A DNA stretch of 64,000 nucleotides from the NCBI RefSeq assembly GCF_024343615.1, contig NZ_RJUB01000004.1:1-64000 (forward strand). The letters are read 5' to 3'. The position numbers and the translations under genes were made by a program. Positions within the stretch are counted from its first letter, which is position 1; each line of letters begins with the position of its first letter. Source of the stretch: Ferruginibacter sp. HRS2-29 (GTDB lineage: Bacteria > Bacteroidota > Bacteroidia > Chitinophagales > Chitinophagaceae). Under the pieces are notes generated by a model that did not search any database, was not told the DNA's origin, and worked only from the letters and a program-made list of their open reading frames with translations. Below are positions 52,138 through 61,925 of this stretch, piece after piece.

Positions 52138-54552
52138 ATGTTAAAGAATTATTTCAAAATAGCATTCCGGAATCTGCTGAAGCATAAAGGTTATGCTGCG
52201 ATCAATATCACCGGCCTCGCCATCGGTATTGCGTCCTGCCTTTTATTATTCCTCGTAGTACGTTATGAAATGTCGTATGACAAAACACAGCCTAACTACA
52301 AGAACCTTTATCACGTGGTTACGCAAAATAAATATGCAGACCGCACCAACTATACTTCCGGCATTCCAAACCCCGCTTTGGAAGCGCTTCGCCTGCAAAT
52401 GCCGAATACTAAATTCACAGCATTGAACTCATTGTATGGCGCACAGGTTTCCGTGGTGAATAATTCCGGAGGAGCTGATAAAAAATTCATTGAAGATTCA
52501 GGGATGTTCTTCTGCGAGCCAACATTTTTTGAACTATTCAGTTATACCTGGCTCAATGGATCGCCGGCGGCTTTGAAAGAACCTAACACCGTGGTGCTGA
52601 CAAAAAAATACGCGGAAAAATATTTCGGCAACTGGAAAGATGCTGTAAACAAAATGTTGTTGATGGACAATTTCGTCCCTTTGAAAGTTACCGCCATTTT
52701 AGATGATGTGCCCGCCAACACTGATTTTCCATTAGGAGCCCTGGTATCCTACGAAACAGTAAAAAAATATGGTGATCATTATAATTTCAATGCGACCGAA
52801 TGGGGAACCACTTCCAGCAATTACCAGATATTTGCATTGCTACCAGCTTCCATGACGCAAGCGGAAGGCGACCGGCAACTTTTAGAATTCAGCAAAAAGA
52901 ATTATACGGGCAGAAATGATAAATCAGAAAAGATCAATTTCCTGCAACCATTGAAAGATGTTCATTTCGATAAAAGATTTGAAACATTCGGCGATCACGT
53001 TACAGAACGCTCTACCCTGCTTACACTTTCGCTCATCGGTTTATTTATCATCATCATGGCCTGCATCAATTTTATCAATCTTTCCACGGCGCAGGCTGTA
53101 GGCAGGTCGAAGGAAATCGGGATGCGAAAAGTTTTGGGCAGCAGCCGGAAACAGCTGTTCCTGCAGGTTATGGGCGAAACCGGGTTGATCGTACTGATCG
53201 CCGGAATACTCGCCATCATTATCGCCATGCTTTGCCTTCCTTACATCAAACACATCGTTTCCATACAGGAGAATCTTAGCCTTTTTAATGCGCAAACACT
53301 TGTATTTGGATTGCTGACAGGGGCAGTCGTTACATTATTTGCCGGGTTATACCCATCATTGATACTCTCAGGATTTAAGCCTATCATGGCTTTAAAGAAC
53401 AGGATCACCTCCGCGAAAGTGGGTGGCATTTCATTGCGGCGTGGATTGGTGGTAACTCAATTTGTCATCTCACAGGTATTGATCGTGGGAACGATCGTTG
53501 CAGTAATGCAGATGAATTTTGTTCATAACGCTGATCTTGGATTCAATAAAGAAGCAGTGTTGTTAATGTCTACAAATGCTGACAGCAGCGTGATACAGCA
53601 ATACGGTGCATTCAGGGAAAAACTTTTGCAGACGCCAGGTGTAGTAAATGTTTCGTTCAATGCTGACGAACCATCTTCTGACAATAACTGGAGCAGCAAT
53701 TTCGCTTTTGATCATAAGGATGATGAACCGTATCCTGTTTCGTTGAAATTTGCAGACGAAAATTATTTCAAAACTTTCGGGCTGGAATTTATTGCAGGAC
53801 GGCCTTTCGAAAAAAGCGATTCTGTCAGGGAAATAGTCATCAATGAAACACTGCTGAAAAAGCTGAACCTTAAAAAACCAGAAGACGCATTAAGTAAAGA
53901 TATCCGCATCGGTGGAGCGCCCTGGAAGAAAATCGTAGGTGTTGTAAAAGATTTCAAAACCAATTCCCTGCGGGACGCCATCAATCCCATCCTGATCATA
54001 CAAAATTCGAACTTTTATGGCAAAACGGCGATCAAGATAAGCTCCAGTAACCTGGCCCAAACACAGTCTGCCATTGAGAATACCTGGAATAGTTTTTATC
54101 CTTCTTATGCTTACAAGACTGCTTTTATGGATACCAAGATCAATGATTTCTACAAGCAGGAAAACCAGCTTTCGCTTTTGTATAAAATATTTGCAGCACT
54201 TGCCGTGTTCATCTCGAGCCTCGGATTATTCGGCCTGGTTTCTTTTATGGCAGTACAAAAAACAAAAGAAGTGGGCATCCGCAAAGTCCTGGGCGCTTCT
54301 GAAAGAAATATCGTCTACCTGTTCTCAAAAGAATTCACTGTACTGATCCTCATCTCGTTCGTGATCGCCGCGCCATTGGCCTGGTACATGATGAATGGCT
54401 GGTTACAGAATTTCCAGTACAGGATACAGCTTGGAGCGGGAGTTTTCCTGATAGCCATCCTGATATCCATAATGATAGCGTGGATAACAGTCGGTTACAA
54501 AGCGATCAAAGCGGCAGTTGCCAACCCGGTGAAAAGCCTGCGTACAGAATAA
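52138..54552 (+). CDS. FtsX/MacB-type ABC permease 1
   Basis: 804 residues from the ATG at 52138 (MLKNYFKIAFRNLLKHKGYA); the open frame upstream is not family-like. Layout: TM1 (~20-42), a MacB_PCD periplasmic domain, three helices of the first FtsX domain (~300-420, STAQAVGRSKEIGMRKVLGS), one further TM (~435), a second periplasmic domain and a second FtsX domain (~680-790, FMAVQKTKEVGIRKVLGASE). It ends ANPVKSLRTE. A mechanotransmission-type permease that moves substrates from the periplasm. Confidence 0.92.
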   Translation: MLKNYFKIAFRNLLKHKGYAAINITGLAIGIASCLLLFLVVRYEMSYDKTQPNYKNLYHVVTQNKYADRTNYTSGIPNPALEALRLQMPNTKFTALNSLYGAQVSVVNNSGGADKKFIEDSGMFFCEPTFFELFSYTWLNGSPAALKEPNTVVLTKKYAEKYFGNWKDAVNKMLLMDNFVPLKVTAILDDVPANTDFPLGALVSYETVKKYGDHYNFNATEWGTTSSNYQIFALLPASMTQAEGDRQLLEFSKKNYTGRNDKSEKINFLQPLKDVHFDKRFETFGDHVTERSTLLTLSLIGLFIIIMACINFINLSTAQAVGRSKEIGMRKVLGSSRKQLFLQVMGETGLIVLIAGILAIIIAMLCLPYIKHIVSIQENLSLFNAQTLVFGLLTGAVVTLFAGLYPSLILSGFKPIMALKNRITSAKVGGISLRRGLVVTQFVISQVLIVGTIVAVMQMNFVHNADLGFNKEAVLLMSTNADSSVIQQYGAFREKLLQTPGVVNVSFNADEPSSDNNWSSNFAFDHKDDEPYPVSLKFADENYFKTFGLEFIAGRPFEKSDSVREIVINETLLKKLNLKKPEDALSKDIRIGGAPWKKIVGVVKDFKTNSLRDAINPILIIQNSNFYGKTAIKISSSNLAQTQSAIENTWNSFYPSYAYKTAFMDTKINDFYKQENQLSLLYKIFAALAVFISSLGLFGLVSFMAVQKTKEVGIRKVLGASERNIVYLFSKEFTVLILISFVIAAPLAWYMMNGWLQNFQYRIQLGAGVFLIAILISIMIAWITVGYKAIKAAVANPVKSLRTE

Positions 54553-54579
54553 CCGATCGATCACCATCATACATTATTT

Positions 54580-57009
54580 ATGTTTACCAATCATATCAAA
54601 CTCGCGTTTCGCAACCTGCGCCGCAACAAGGTTTTCTCTTTCATCAACATTACCGGTCTGGCGATGGGGATTGCCGCTTTCCTGTTGTTGCTGGAATACA
54701 TCAGCCTGGAGCAAAGCGTTAATAAATTTCATGCCAACCTGCCATCGATGTATCGACTCATCAACGAATCTCCGGATGGTAAAACCTGGCCTGAAGTAGA
54801 GCCGGGATGGGCAATGCAGGCCAGGCAACGCTACCCGGAGATAAAAGAATACTGCCGTTTTGAAGAAGGAATCGCACAAGGCATCGTTACAAAAAATGAC
54901 AATAGCAATACCAGCTACCGCGAATCAGGCATCGGGTACGCTGATGGAAATTTCTTTAATTTATTCAGCTTTTCATTATTGAATGGCAATGCCACAGATC
55001 TCGAAAAACCAAACACGGTCTACCTTTCCGCATCTACCGTAAAAAAATATTTTGGCAAAGAAAACGCGATAGGAAAAACGTTGGTATTGAATAACCAGTT
55101 TGGAAAAGCTGTATATACAGTCAGCGGCGTATACGAAGACATGAAGGAAAATTCAGATATCCGTTACGATATGGTGTTTTCGCTGGAAACACTGAAAGAT
55201 CCGGCAAATCTCAACAGCAACGATTGGGCTGCTCCCGACAATCTGAATTCTCAATACATCAATACTTTTTTCCTGCTGAATAAAAATTCAGACGTCGCCG
55301 CTTTAGAAAAAAAGCTGAATACCCTAAGGGATGAGTTAAAAAAAGATAAGGATGGCGTACGCTTCAGGCTACAGGCCTTTTCAAATGTACACCTCGGAAC
55401 TTCGTTGGGCGACAGCTACCCTACTACCGGAAACCTGAAATACATCTATGTGCTGGGTGGAATTTCCCTGCTGATACTGGTTATAGCCTGGTTCAACTAT
55501 GTCAACTTATCAACTGCAAACTCCTTCAAACGTGCAGGCGAAGTAGGCGTACGCAAAGTGATTGGTGCAAGCAGGAGCAACCTCGTTTTGCAATTCATGG
55601 GGGAATCTTTGCTGATCAACCTTCTTGGCTTTTTATTCGCAATCGTATTGATCCTTTTATTACAACCCTTATTCAACAAACTGGTAGATAAACCTCTTTC
55701 GCTTCAAACCATTACCAGTTCTACCTTGTGGATATATGGCCTGTTATTGCTTATGCTCGGCTCCATATTTTCCGGAGGATATACCGCGTTCGTTTTATCA
55801 GGTTTCAAGCCTCTTGATATCTTAAAAGGCAAGGTGAGCAAAACCTCAAAAGGCATCTTTTTGCGCAGATCACTGGTTGTTTCACAATTCGTTATTTCAA
55901 TCGCACTCATCATAGCCACGCTTACCATCTTCGGCCAATTGCGCTTCATGCAGAATAAAAACCTTGGCCTCAATACATCGGAACTACTCGTATTACGCGG
56001 CCCCGAGGTAGGCAAAGACAGTACTTATAAAAACAGGAAAGAGGCATTCATAAATACACTGGCATCCAAAAGTTTTGTGCAGGATTACTGTGTATCCGGC
56101 AGTGTGCCCGGCAATTTCTACAGCTTTGTTACAGGCGGGTTTACACAGCCTGCCTCTAAAAAAGGCGATGAATTAAAAAACTATTCATTCGCCATCATCA
56201 GTGATCGCTTTTTGAAAACCTATGGAATACCATTGGTGGCCGGAAGAAACTTTACTGCACAGGAATGTGCGGTTGAATGGAATGATAACAGTAAAGTGTT
56301 AATGAATGAACAGGCGATCCGGCAATTAGGTTTCAAAAATCCTGAAGAAGCTTTGCATGTGAATGTTCAGTGGGATGAGCGGCCATTGCAGATAATTGGC
56401 GTAGTAAAAGACTATCATCACCTGGGAGTACAACATGCCATCGACCCGGTGATATTTTATCCTCAAAATACGAGCAGTTATTACACCGTAAGATTATCGC
56501 CAGGCAACACTCCCGAAAAGATAGCATCGCTTGAGAAGGCTTACAAAGAGAGTTTTGCGGGCAACCCGTTCGAGTATTTTTTTGAAGATGAAAAATACGA
56601 TAAGTTGTATGCATCCGAAAAACAGTATGGGCACATCTTCACCACAGCATCCATATGGGCCATCTTCATCGCATGCCTGGGGCTTTTCGGCCTGGCATCT
56701 TTTACAGTGGAATCGCGTGTGAAAGAAATAGGTGTACGAAAAGTATTAGGCGCGGGTGTGGGGAGTATAGTGACTTTGCTCTCAAAAGACCTGCTGCGAC
56801 TGGTGCTGATCGCTTTTATTATCGCATCGCCGATAGCCTGGTATTTCATGCATAAATGGCTGCAGGATTTTGCGTATCATATAAATGTTGGCTGGTGGTC
56901 GTTTTTACTGGCCGGCTCCATCGCCATCCTGATCGCATTGGCCACAGTGGGTTTCAGAGCAATGAAAGCTGCCCTCGCAAACCCCGTAAAGAGCCTTCGG
57001 ACCGAATAA
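54580..57009 (+). CDS. FtsX/MacB-type ABC permease 2
   Basis: 809 residues with the same two-unit layout as permease 1: TM1 in VFSFINITGLAMGIAAFLLL, first FtsX block SFKRAGEVGVRKVIGASRSN, second block FTVESRVKEIGVRKVLGAGV, and the tail ANPVKSLRTE. It starts 27 bp after permease 1. The periplasmic parts differ strongly between the three permeases, so they are old paralogues rather than recent copies. Confidence 0.92.
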   Translation: MFTNHIKLAFRNLRRNKVFSFINITGLAMGIAAFLLLLEYISLEQSVNKFHANLPSMYRLINESPDGKTWPEVEPGWAMQARQRYPEIKEYCRFEEGIAQGIVTKNDNSNTSYRESGIGYADGNFFNLFSFSLLNGNATDLEKPNTVYLSASTVKKYFGKENAIGKTLVLNNQFGKAVYTVSGVYEDMKENSDIRYDMVFSLETLKDPANLNSNDWAAPDNLNSQYINTFFLLNKNSDVAALEKKLNTLRDELKKDKDGVRFRLQAFSNVHLGTSLGDSYPTTGNLKYIYVLGGISLLILVIAWFNYVNLSTANSFKRAGEVGVRKVIGASRSNLVLQFMGESLLINLLGFLFAIVLILLLQPLFNKLVDKPLSLQTITSSTLWIYGLLLLMLGSIFSGGYTAFVLSGFKPLDILKGKVSKTSKGIFLRRSLVVSQFVISIALIIATLTIFGQLRFMQNKNLGLNTSELLVLRGPEVGKDSTYKNRKEAFINTLASKSFVQDYCVSGSVPGNFYSFVTGGFTQPASKKGDELKNYSFAIISDRFLKTYGIPLVAGRNFTAQECAVEWNDNSKVLMNEQAIRQLGFKNPEEALHVNVQWDERPLQIIGVVKDYHHLGVQHAIDPVIFYPQNTSSYYTVRLSPGNTPEKIASLEKAYKESFAGNPFEYFFEDEKYDKLYASEKQYGHIFTTASIWAIFIACLGLFGLASFTVESRVKEIGVRKVLGAGVGSIVTLLSKDLLRLVLIAFIIASPIAWYFMHKWLQDFAYHINVGWWSFLLAGSIAILIALATVGFRAMKAALANPVKSLRTE

Positions 57010-57034
57010 AATTGATTACGATCAAAACAACAAT

Positions 57035-59461
57035 ATGTTTAAAAATTATTTTAAAATAGCTGTCCGGCACCTGTGGAAGAATAAAACTTTCACTGCCATC
57101 AATATTTTCGGGCTTTCGATAGGTATAGCATTTACATTACTGATCGGTGCTTATATCTGGAGCGAACTGCAGGTGAATAAAAATATTTCGCATAAAGACG
57201 AGATATTCCTCTTGCAAAGCAAATGGAAGGACCCTTCCATGGGTCTCGATTTTGCTACACTGGCGCCGCTTTCCAAAGCCCTCAAAGAAAACTACCCCAA
57301 CCTGGTAGAAAATTATTATCATCACGATGGCATCAGTTCAATCGTATCAAAAGGTGATAAACATTTTACGGAAGGCCTGCAGGTAGGTGATGCCAGTTTC
57401 CTTGAAATGATGGGGTTCCCGTTAATATATGGAAATGCTTCCACTGCGTTGGACAAACCAACTTCGCTTGTGCTTACCGCATCCAAAGCGATCAAATATT
57501 TTGGCACTACTAACGTAATAGGGCAAACGCTTACCATCCAGTCTTTTTCAGGAAGCAAACAGGATTTTGAGATCACGGGGGTAATGAAAGATCCTCCTCA
57601 GAATACTATCAACAGCTGGGGCAACGGCATCAATAAAGGGACCAATGAATTTTTCCTGCCCGCTTCCAGCCTGCGTTTCTTTGGCAGGGATGCCGCTTTT
57701 GAAGCCTGGCAAAATGCATTTGTACTGAGTTATGTGCAACTTAAAAAAGGGGTAACCCCATCACAACTACAGGCTCCTATTGCACAGCTTATAAAACTGA
57801 ATACAGAACCGTCTGTTCAAAAAAACCTACAGGTATACCTCACCCCTGTTAAGGATTATTACCTGCAATCCAACAATGGTATCGTTTACAGGACAATCTG
57901 GGCTTTGGGCGCCGTGGCACTGTTTATCCTTTTCATGGCGATGGTCAACTTCGTAAATATTTCCGTTGGTAATTCCGTAAGCCGCTTAAAAGAAATCGGC
58001 GTCCGTAAAGTTATGGGTAGCGACAAACGCCAATTGATCATACAATTCCTGACGGAATCAATTGTGCTGGTGGCATTTTCCGTGATCGTTTCTTTACTGT
58101 TATACGCAGCAGCAAGGCCGTTCTTTGGTAACATGCTGAATAAAGAACTGACCAGGTTATTTTCTTTTCCTTTGCAATTCGCGTTCATACCCATCATCCT
58201 TACCCTGCTGATCGGCGTAATGGCGGGCATTTACCCTGCGTTCGTTTTATCAAGGCAACGATCACTCGATTCCTTGAAAGGAAAATTACAAACCGTAAAA
58301 GAAAAAATATGGTTCAGGCATTCATTGATAGGTTTACAGTTCGTTACTGCAATTGTAGTATTCGTGGCGGCTGTATTTATCAATGAACAGGTTAAATTCT
58401 TCCTCACCAAAGATCTTGGTTATAAAAAAGACCAGGTCATCACGGCCAAAGTGCCGCGTGACTGGACTCCGGAAGGTGTGCAAAAAATGATATCTGTGCG
58501 CAATCAATTTGCTTCTCTTCCGGGTGTCATCAGTTCCAGCTTTTCCTATGAAATCCCGGATGGCGCGAGTGCGAGTATGAACAACAACCTCTACAAAGCA
58601 GCGCAGGATTCTACAAAAGGAGTTGTGGCTGTCTCTTTATTTACGGATGAAAAATACAGGGCCACCTATGGTATACCGATGGCAGCCGGAGATTTTTTTA
58701 ATGAAAAAGGTGGTAACCCCGATTCGCTTGGAGTAGTATTGAATGAGACTGCCGTAAAAGCATTGGGATGGAAAAATGCGCAGGAAGCAATCGGTCAGCA
58801 GGTAAAGTTTGAAGGCAATCCACAGGCATCCATTGTTGGAGGCGTGGTGAAGGATTTCAACTTCGGCACTTTGCATGAGAGCATCAAACCGATGTACTTC
58901 ATCCATGTGCAGAATGCTCCATTGTTCCGTTATCTCTCGTTCAAGATCAATACTGCCGACACAGAAAAAAATCTTGCCTCCATACAAAAGAAATGGTCTT
59001 CGCTCCTGCCCGGTGCCCCGTTCGAATATGTTTTCATGGATGATACGCTGGCCCGCCTTTACAGCACCGAACGCCAGATGAAACTAGCTTCAGGCACTGC
59101 TACCGGCATCGCTCTGGTCATTGTGTTGCTGGGTGTATTGGGTATAGTAACGCAAACGATCACACGCCGTACCAAAGAAGTAGGCATACGAAAAGTGTTG
59201 GGCGCTTCTGTTGCACAGGTATTGTTATTATTCGGAAAAGAATTTTCGATACTGCTGATCATCGCAAACTGCATCGCATGGCCGGTTACCTGGCTATTTG
59301 TAAACAGATGGCTGACAAATTATGCGTACCGGATCGATGTGACATGGTTTCCATTCATCAGCGTTGGAATTCTACTGGCCATATTGACCGGGATCGTAAT
59401 CGTTTTGAAAACTATAAAGATCGCTTTTTCCAATCCTGTAAAAAATTTACGGACAGAATAA
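57035..59461 (+). CDS. FtsX/MacB-type ABC permease 3
   Basis: 808 residues: TM1 in FTAINIFGLSIGIAFTLLIG, first FtsX block NSVSRLKEIGVRKVMGSDKR, second block TITRRTKEVGIRKVLGASVA, and tail SNPVKNLRTE. It starts 25 bp after permease 2 and is followed after 23 bp by its likely own ATPase. Confidence 0.92.
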   Translation: MFKNYFKIAVRHLWKNKTFTAINIFGLSIGIAFTLLIGAYIWSELQVNKNISHKDEIFLLQSKWKDPSMGLDFATLAPLSKALKENYPNLVENYYHHDGISSIVSKGDKHFTEGLQVGDASFLEMMGFPLIYGNASTALDKPTSLVLTASKAIKYFGTTNVIGQTLTIQSFSGSKQDFEITGVMKDPPQNTINSWGNGINKGTNEFFLPASSLRFFGRDAAFEAWQNAFVLSYVQLKKGVTPSQLQAPIAQLIKLNTEPSVQKNLQVYLTPVKDYYLQSNNGIVYRTIWALGAVALFILFMAMVNFVNISVGNSVSRLKEIGVRKVMGSDKRQLIIQFLTESIVLVAFSVIVSLLLYAAARPFFGNMLNKELTRLFSFPLQFAFIPIILTLLIGVMAGIYPAFVLSRQRSLDSLKGKLQTVKEKIWFRHSLIGLQFVTAIVVFVAAVFINEQVKFFLTKDLGYKKDQVITAKVPRDWTPEGVQKMISVRNQFASLPGVISSSFSYEIPDGASASMNNNLYKAAQDSTKGVVAVSLFTDEKYRATYGIPMAAGDFFNEKGGNPDSLGVVLNETAVKALGWKNAQEAIGQQVKFEGNPQASIVGGVVKDFNFGTLHESIKPMYFIHVQNAPLFRYLSFKINTADTEKNLASIQKKWSSLLPGAPFEYVFMDDTLARLYSTERQMKLASGTATGIALVIVLLGVLGIVTQTITRRTKEVGIRKVLGASVAQVLLLFGKEFSILLIIANCIAWPVTWLFVNRWLTNYAYRIDVTWFPFISVGILLAILTGIVIVLKTIKIAFSNPVKNLRTE

Positions 59462-59484
59462 AACTCACTCATCAATCATAAAAA

Positions 59485-60147
59485 ATGATACAACTACAAC
59501 ATATTTCAAAATGGGTAACGCAAGGTGGATCAAGGATCTTCCTGCTGAAAGATATCAACCTGGAAATACAGGAAGGACAATTTATCTCTATCATGGGGCC
59601 TTCAGGTTCGGGAAAATCAACTCTCCTGAATGTGATCGGCATGCTGGATCAGCCTGATGAAGGCGATTACAATTTCATGGGACAGGAAGTGTTCAAGCTG
59701 AAAGAAAAACAACGTTCGGCTATTTACAAAAGCCACATCGGGTTTGTATTCCAGGCCTATCACCTGATTGACGAACTCACTGTTTATGAAAATATTGAAA
59801 CCCCCTTATTGTACCAGGATGTGAAACAATCGGAACGAAAAGCATTGGTAGCAGATATGCTCGATAAGTTCAACATCGTTGGTAAAAAAGACCTGTTCCC
59901 TTCGCAGTTATCCGGAGGGCAACAACAGCTGGTAGGGATAGCGCGTGCCTTGATAGCTTCTCCGAAACTCATACTTGCAGATGAACCTACGGGCAACCTC
60001 AATTCAAAACAAGGCGAAGAGATCATGGAACTTTTCAAGCAGTTGAATGACGAAGGCGTTACGATCATACAAGCCACGCACTCAGAAAAAAATGCCGCTT
60101 ACGGCTCCCGTACCATTCATATGCTGGATGCGAGAATTGAACTTTAA
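59485..60147 (+). CDS. ABC transporter ATPase 2 (LolD/MacB type)
   Basis: 220 residues with Walker A GPSGSGKST (38-46), Q-loop FVFQAYHLIDELTV, signature LSGGQQQ, Walker [14 protein letters not shown] and H-loop ATHSEKNAAYGSR. Odd point: after LSGGQQQ the usual Arg is Leu (LVGIARAL instead of RVAIARAL), and the D-loop has Asn (GNLNS). Only 19 bp separate it from the TolC-type gene. Confidence 0.93.
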   Translation: MIQLQHISKWVTQGGSRIFLLKDINLEIQEGQFISIMGPSGSGKSTLLNVIGMLDQPDEGDYNFMGQEVFKLKEKQRSAIYKSHIGFVFQAYHLIDELTVYENIETPLLYQDVKQSERKALVADMLDKFNIVGKKDLFPSQLSGGQQQLVGIARALIASPKLILADEPTGNLNSKQGEEIMELFKQLNDEGVTIIQATHSEKNAAYGSRTIHMLDARIEL

Positions 60148-60166
60148 GAACAGACAAATCAGAAAA

Positions 60167-61594
60167 ATGAAAAAGACGTTAATAATATTATCCGGGATAA
60201 TGATGAGCTGCATACCGGTATTGGCACAAGATAGCAGCACTTTTAGCCTTAAGAAATGCGTGGATATCGCATTCGAAAATAACCTGCAGGTGAAACAATC
60301 CAATTTACAACTGGAGCGTTCAGGCATCCTGCTCAACCAGGCAAGATCAAACCGGCTTCCGGACCTGTTGGCTGATATCAATCACGGCCTTAACCAGGGA
60401 CGCAGCATCGATCCATTTACCAACTCGTATATTAACCAGGAAATTTTTTACGGCCAGTATGGCCTTGGTACCAATGTTGTCCTGTTCAATGGAGGACAGT
60501 TGAAAAACCTGGTAAAACAAAATCGACAAAACGAAGAAGCCGGAAAAATGGATGTACAACAATCCAAAGACAATCTCATGCTGAATGTTTTGCTGGCATA
60601 TCTGCAGGTATTGAATAATGAAGAACAATTGCATCAGTCGCAAAACCAGCTTGTGCTTACGAAGAAGCAGGTGGAAAGGCTTACACAGCTTAACAATGAA
60701 GGATCGATCATTCCGGCCCAGCTTTATGAACTAAAAGGCCAGCAGGCAAATGATGAACTGGCCGTTGTAAACAATAGCAATGCCGTGGAAACTGCTAAAC
60801 TTGCGTTGTGCCAGTTGATGAACATTCCTTACAATAAAAACATGAAGGTAGAACAGGTATCCGCATCGGATTATGCTACTAAATACCTCGCTGATCCTGA
60901 AAGCATTTACCAGCAGGCCCTGGAGTTCATAGCATCGGTAAAAGCTGCCGATCTGCGCACCCGGAGTGCTGCTTCCGCAGTAAAAGTTTCCCGCGGCGCG
61001 TTTTATCCGCAGGTAAGTTTTGGCGCGAATATCTACACAAATTATTCCAATGCGGCACAAAGCCAGCTTTTCCTCAATACCACGCAGGTTGAATCGGGCG
61101 ACTTTGTAACTGTGGGGACCGATAAACTACCGGTCATCACTACACGAAACAATTACCTGACACAAAAGATCGGTTATACCGATCAATTTAAGAACAACTA
61201 CAATACTTCATTCGGGTTGAATGTACGGGTACCGATCTTCAACAGAAATACGGCAAAAAACAATCTGTTGCTGTCGAAAAACACGCTCCGGAACAATGAA
61301 TATATCCTTGAAACTACCAGGATCCAGTTAAAACAATCCATCGAACAAGCTGCATTAAACATGACTGCGGCTTATGACAAATACACCTTACTGCTTCAGC
61401 AGGTGAGTGATTTCGATGCAGCTTTCAGGATTGCCGATGTGCGCTACAAAGCAGGTGTATCAACACAAGTAGACTACCTGATAGCAAAAAACAATTCCGA
61501 TCGTACCGCGATCAACCTGATACTGGCGAAGTATGATTATATTTTCAGAACAAAGATCTTAGATTATTATCAGAATAAACTCAACCTTCAATAA
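60167..61594 (+). CDS. TolC-family outer-membrane channel
   Basis: 475 residues from the ATG at 60167, where the signal peptide starts (MKKTLIILSGIMMSCIPVLA). Two OEP repeats show the usual pattern: FSLKKCVDIAFENNLQVKQS then long helical hairpins, and a second start near LADPESIYQQALEFIASVKA. The C-terminal helix includes DVRYKAGVSTQVDYLIAKNN. It completes the tripartite exporter. Its stop codon is the first part of the AATTACG repeat array. Confidence 0.9.
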   Translation: MKKTLIILSGIMMSCIPVLAQDSSTFSLKKCVDIAFENNLQVKQSNLQLERSGILLNQARSNRLPDLLADINHGLNQGRSIDPFTNSYINQEIFYGQYGLGTNVVLFNGGQLKNLVKQNRQNEEAGKMDVQQSKDNLMLNVLLAYLQVLNNEEQLHQSQNQLVLTKKQVERLTQLNNEGSIIPAQLYELKGQQANDELAVVNNSNAVETAKLALCQLMNIPYNKNMKVEQVSASDYATKYLADPESIYQQALEFIASVKAADLRTRSAASAVKVSRGAFYPQVSFGANIYTNYSNAAQSQLFLNTTQVESGDFVTVGTDKLPVITTRNNYLTQKIGYTDQFKNNYNTSFGLNVRVPIFNRNTAKNNLLLSKNTLRNNEYILETTRIQLKQSIEQAALNMTAAYDKYTLLLQQVSDFDAAFRIADVRYKAGVSTQVDYLIAKNNSDRTAINLILAKYDYIFRTKILDYYQNKLNLQ

Positions 61595-61923
61595 TTACGA
61601 ATTACGAATTACGAATTACGAATTACGAATTACGAATTACGAATTACGAATTACGAATGATTGCGAAGAATGAAGCGAAGGGGGATCGCAGATTAAAAAA
61701 GGATGAAGGGGATTGCACAGATTATTTTTACTTCGTAAAAACAGAAATGCAGTTTATAAATTTGAGAACTTTTATTAAAGCTTCAAAATTTATAAACTGC
61801 ATTTCCGTTTCTGCTTTGCAGAAACCAATCTGTGAAATCCTTTTATCTCTTTAAAATCTGCGATTTTTCTATCCGCTTCATTCTTCGCAATCATTCGTAA
61901 TTCGTAATTATTAATTCGTAATT
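61593..61923. repeat. large nested palindrome with nine AATTACG repeats
   Basis: Nine exact tandem copies of AATTACG (61593-61655) are mirrored by CGTAATT copies at 61896-61923. Inside, ATGATTGCGAAGAATGAAGC... (61657-61677) pairs perfectly over 21 bp with 61874-61894. Further inside, GAAATGCAGTTTATAAATTT (61744-61763) pairs over 20 bp with 61786-61805, with imperfect pairing between. No gene was seen in this 331-bp gap. Confidence 0.8.
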
Positions 61924-61925
61924 GA

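Noticed and set aside
53241-53429. Minus-strand frames inside the permease genes
   Set aside because: All are antisense shadows of well-conserved FtsX/MacB coding sequence.
61593-61655. Tandem array that could suggest CRISPR
   Set aside because: The unit is only 7 bp with no spacers, and no cas gene is near.
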